Source of the DNA: Acidimicrobiia bacterium
Lineage (GTDB): Bacteria; Actinomycetota; Acidimicrobiia; IMCC26256; PALSA-555
Assembly (NCBI GenBank): GCA_022865365.1
Contig: JALHSW010000305.1
Span: forward strand, 1 to 5,742
Direction of reading: 5' to 3'
Length of the DNA stretch: 5,742 nt
Below the pieces are notes generated by a model that did not search any database, had not been told where the DNA came from, and saw only the letters and a list, made by a program, of their open reading frames with translations. The position numbers were made by a program, and so were the translations under genes. The stretch's first letter is position 1. Each line of letters starts with the position of its first letter. Positions 5,012 to 5,742 of the stretch are shown here, in pieces.

Positions 5012-5742
5012 CACCTACGACGCGATCGTCATCGGCGCGGGGCACACCGGCCTCACGCTCGGCGCCTACCTCGCTCGCAGCGGGCTGGACGTTGTCGTAC
5101 TCGAGCGCAGACACGAGGAGGGCGGCGGGCTCTGCACCGAAGAGCTCACGCTCGCCGGGTTCCTGCACAACGTGCACGCGAACTACCACACGTTCGTGGA
5201 CCTGGCACCGCCGGTAGGCGACCTCGAGCTGCGCGCACACGGCGCGGAGTACGTGCGGCCCGAGGTACAGATGGCGTCGATCTACGACGACGGCACCGCG
5301 CTCACGATCCACACAGACCTGGACAAGACGTGCGCGTCGATCGCCCGGTTCTCCGAAGAGGACGCCGAGACGTTCCGCAGGCTCACCATCGAAGCGCACG
5401 GCTACGTGGACCTGCTGCTCGGCACCTTGATGTACCAGCCCCCGATGTCCGTCAAGGAGCTCACCAAGGCTCTCGCCACCTTCGGGGTCGGGGACCGGTC
5501 CGAGTTCCTCTCCGTGAAGCTACGGCGCGAGACGATCAACCAGTTCCTCGACCAGCACTTCACCCACCCCAAGGTGAAAGCGCACCTCGCGTTCCACGGC
5601 GCGGTGTGCGGCTACACGAACGACGTACCCGGGCTCGCGATCGGGTTCCCCCTCCTCGTCGGCAAGATCGACAACTGGCACCTCTGCGTCGGCGGCTCGC
5701 ATCGCCTCGCGCACGCCCTCTGGCGCGACCTCGCACAGCACG
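5004..5742 (+). CDS. Second phytoene-desaturase-like FAD oxidoreductase, N-terminal 246 residues (cut by right edge)
   Basis: This frame opens MRDTYDAIVIGAGHTGLTLG and stays open to the right edge, giving 246 codons plus one base. GAGHTG at 11-16 is the dinucleotide-binding motif, ERR is at 34-36, and EEGGGLCTEE at 38-47 matches EEGGGANTEE of the first oxidoreductase. DNWHLCVGGSHRLAHALW at 223-240 aligns with GNWKLALGGTHTLAKTMM at 225-242 of that protein. The two are therefore paralogues along their shared length, yet diverged enough that this is an old duplication or two subfamilies. The missing part would be about 280-290 residues, including the second SNAD-type element and the C-terminal FAD signature. 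The ATG at 5004 lies inside the end of the SCP2-like gene (eight-base overlap), with only a weak GGGCGAG upstream, so translation is probably coupled. Substrate unknown. Confidence 0.88.
   Translation, partial: MRDTYDAIVIGAGHTGLTLGAYLARSGLDVVVLERRHEEGGGLCTEELTLAGFLHNVHANYHTFVDLAPPVGDLELRAHGAEYVRPEVQMASIYDDGTALTIHTDLDKTCASIARFSEEDAETFRRLTIEAHGYVDLLLGTLMYQPPMSVKELTKALATFGVGDRSEFLSVKLRRETINQFLDQHFTHPKVKAHLAFHGAVCGYTNDVPGLAIGFPLLVGKIDNWHLCVGGSHRLAHALWRDLAQH

Noticed and set aside
5520..5741. Minus-strand 73-residue open frame at the right edge
   Set aside because: Antisense to the second oxidoreductase, whose frame aligns with its paralogue across this stretch.
2937..5742. Carotenoid biosynthesis cluster (crtI genes)
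   Set aside because: CrtI-like flavoproteins are a broad group; no phytoene synthase, cyclase or geranylgeranyl synthase is present, and the SCP2-like gene is not a carotenoid gene. Naming crtI would go beyond the evidence.

Overview
The window is GC-rich, with G or C dominating third codon positions, GTG starts alongside ATG, and tightly packed genes. This fits a high-GC actinobacterium. A deep lineage such as Acidimicrobiia or Thermoleophilia is a guess from protein style and cannot be settled from the window alone.

Layout. (1) Bases 1-145, minus strand: the first 48 codons of a DegV-family (fatty-acid-binding type) protein, running off the left edge. (2) Bases 146-423: a divergent intergenic region with the DegV ribosome binding site and a possible -10 box just before the next gene. 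(3) Bases 424-2490, plus: a 688-residue protein with an N-terminal universal stress protein (Usp) domain joined to a complete UbiB/ABC1 atypical kinase with two C-terminal membrane segments. (4) Bases 2487-2669, minus: a possible 60-residue single-span membrane protein whose stop codon overlaps the UbiB stop in a shared CTAG. (5) Bases 2670-2936: an intergenic region with no clear gene. (6) Bases 2937-5742, plus: a tight operon with a phytoene-desaturase-like FAD oxidoreductase (533 aa), an SCP2 sterol-carrier-like protein (157 aa), and a second paralogous FAD oxidoreductase cut by the right edge. The junctions overlap by 1 and 8 bases.

How the genes may work together. The last three genes look like one functional unit: two related flavoprotein desaturases/oxidoreductases flanking a lipid-carrier-fold protein. 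The most economical idea is a redox module acting on a hydrophobic isoprenoid, sterol-like or fatty substrate that the SCP2-type protein holds. The Usp-UbiB fusion is a separate unit on the same strand and joins a nucleotide-binding stress domain to a kinase-like protein of the isoprenoid-quinone family. Lipid handling is a theme shared by DegV, UbiB, SCP2 and the desaturase-like proteins, but a functional link across the whole window is only inference. No RNA genes, CRISPR arrays, insertion sequences or attachment sites were seen.
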